Assembly: GCA_035632955.1 (NCBI GenBank)
Contig: DASQFU010000188.1
Location: 1 to 7,541, forward strand
DNA from: DASQFU01 sp035632955
GTDB lineage: Bacteria > Eisenbacteria > RBG-16-71-46
Length of the DNA stretch: 7,541 nucleotides
Direction of reading: 5' to 3'
The notes under the pieces are model-generated. The model was given only the letters and a program-made list of their open reading frames with translations, was not told the origin of the DNA and searched no databases. This document shows positions 6,364 to 7,541 of the stretch, piece after piece. The translations under genes and the position numbers were made by a program. Numbering within the stretch: the first letter of the stretch is position 1; every line of letters starts with the position of its first letter.

Positions 6364-7541
6364 ATGGCCACGGCCGCCGCGCCCATCCATCGCGAGGTCG
6401 ATCTCAAGCGCCAGATCGGGCTCTACGCCGCGATCGCGATCACGGTCGGCAACATCATCGGCTCGGGCATTTTCCGCTCGCCGCATTCGGTGGCGCAGGA
6501 GCTCCCGGGAGTCGCCCTGCCGATCATGGCCTGGGTGCTCGGCGGCGTGCTGTCGCTGTGCGGATCGCTGGTGCTCGCCGAGCTCGCGGTGACGCATCCC
6601 AGGACCGGCGGCCTGTACGTGTTCATCCGCGAGTCGTTCGGCAACGCGTGGGGGTTCGTGTTCGGATGGGCCAACCTGTGGGTAATCAAGCCAACGGTGA
6701 TCGCGGCGATCTCGAGCGTGTTCGCGCTCTATTTCTGCGAGGCGCTGCACTTGCCGCAGCGCGCCGAGCTGCCGATGGGCTGCATCGCAATCCTCCTGCT
6801 CACGTTCGTGAACTGGCTCGGGGTGAAGGAGGGTGCGGGCACCGCGGCGTTGTTCACCACGCTCAAGGTGTTCGGCATTCTGGTGCTGTGCGGGGCTGCG
6901 TTCTCTCTCGTTCCCACGCACCCGCCCGTGACACCGCCGGTCGCAGCGCCCGACGCGAGCGCGGCGTCGCCGCTCTTGCTCGGATTCATCGCCGCCATGA
7001 TCCCGGTGCTGTTCGCCTACGACGGCTGGACCGACGTCACGTACGTCGGCGGAGAGTGCAAGCAGCCCGTGCGAAACCTGCCGATCGCGATCGTGGGGGG
7101 AACGGTGCTCGTGATCGCAGTCTACGTGCTCACCAATCTCGCGTACTTCAAAGTGCTCTCCCCCGAAGACGTCGCTCGCTATCCGGCGGTCGGCTCGGAG
7201 ACCATCGGCCGTCTGCTCGGCGGCTGGGGCCGGCAGGCGCTCGCGATTCTGGTCGCGGTCTCGACCTTCGGCACGGTCAACGGCGCCGTGCTCACCGGCC
7301 CGCGCGTTACGCAGGCGATGGCTGCGGATGGCTTGCTGTGGAGGCCGCTCGCCAGGCTCGATCCGAGGCGCGGAACGCCGGTGCTGGCACTCTGGGTGCA
7401 GGCGTTGCTCTCGTGCGTCTGGCTCGCGGTCGCCGGCGGCTTCGAGGACGTGTCGGGCTGGTTCGTGACCACCTCGTGGCTGTTCTACGGGCTCACCATC
7501 GCCGCTCTGTTCGTGCAGCGGCGTCACGAGCGTGAAGGCAA
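6364..7541 (+). CDS. APC-superfamily amino-acid permease, LAT/SteT-like (3' end missing)
   Basis: The frame is open from ATG 6364 to the window edge, giving 392 complete codons of a protein usually about 430-480 residues long. It would be an inner-membrane amino-acid transporter or exchanger. About ten hydrophobic segments of the expected twelve are visible: roughly residues 20-40, 51-78, 92-125, 138-158, 162-185, 203-222, 238-262, 284-312, 340-362 and 366-386. The unwound helix-1 motif GNIIGSGIF (29-37) is the APC substrate-binding signature. FAYDGW (217-222) in helix 6, followed by GGECKQPVRNLPIAI, is characteristic of the L-type (LAT) branch. The loop GPRVTQAMAADGLLWRPLARL with downstream RRGTPVLAL also fits that branch. 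The N-terminal tail is short and charged, as expected for a cytoplasmic end. The substrate cannot be told from sequence alone. It follows the MoxR gene by 36 bases and is probably co-transcribed. Confidence 0.95.
   Translation, partial: MATAAAPIHREVDLKRQIGLYAAIAITVGNIIGSGIFRSPHSVAQELPGVALPIMAWVLGGVLSLCGSLVLAELAVTHPRTGGLYVFIRESFGNAWGFVFGWANLWVIKPTVIAAISSVFALYFCEALHLPQRAELPMGCIAILLLTFVNWLGVKEGAGTAALFTTLKVFGILVLCGAAFSLVPTHPPVTPPVAAPDASAASPLLLGFIAAMIPVLFAYDGWTDVTYVGGECKQPVRNLPIAIVGGTVLVIAVYVLTNLAYFKVLSPEDVARYPAVGSETIGRLLGGWGRQALAILVAVSTFGTVNGAVLTGPRVTQAMAADGLLWRPLARLDPRRGTPVLALWVQALLSCVWLAVAGGFEDVSGWFVTTSWLFYGLTIAALFVQRRHEREG

Overview
This is a very GC-rich window with six genes, all on the + strand. 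The first is cut by the left edge and the last by the right edge. Four of the six gene products look exported or surface-located: a membrane or extracytoplasmic glycosyltransferase-like tail with TPRs, two probable lipoproteins, and a secreted subtilase. The subtilase ends in a small beta-rich domain of the FlgD-Ig / sorting-tail type (an SPNPF motif, then WDGRD and LPAGLYF). That domain, a LamG-like lipoprotein, a GT-C-like protein with TPRs and the high GC together suggest an uncultured high-GC lineage of the FCB/Gemmatimonadota kind, for example Candidatus Eisenbacteria. The taxonomy is inference; no rRNA or marker gene is present.

Layout. 1-810: 3' part of a probable GT-C glycosyltransferase with a C-terminal TPR region. 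807-1676: LamG/concanavalin-like probable lipoprotein, joined to the first gene by an ATGA overlap. 1677-1792: a short gap with a small hairpin and a 13-bp tandem duplication. 1793-3862: S8 peptidase with signal peptide, prodomain, complete catalytic residues and the C-terminal tail domain. 3837-5147: Asp-box (sialidase-like) beta-propeller lipoprotein with a Cys-Pro-Cys-Cys cluster, overlapping the protease gene by 26 bases. 5148-5325: a gap holding the best promoter candidate in the window. 5326-6327: MoxR-family AAA+ ATPase starting at GTG. 6364-7541: APC-superfamily amino-acid permease, running off the right edge.

The first two genes and the protease/propeller pair are tightly packed and probably co-translated within each pair. 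The MoxR and permease genes form a second, more cytoplasmic/inner-membrane unit. They share a direction and a 36-base gap, but no functional link is obvious from the families. I found no RNA gene, CRISPR array, insertion sequence, attachment site or recognisable defence system. The most distinctive features are the cysteine-cluster propeller lipoprotein next to a sorting-tail protease, and a MoxR gene whose immediate downstream neighbour is a permease rather than the usual DUF58 partner.
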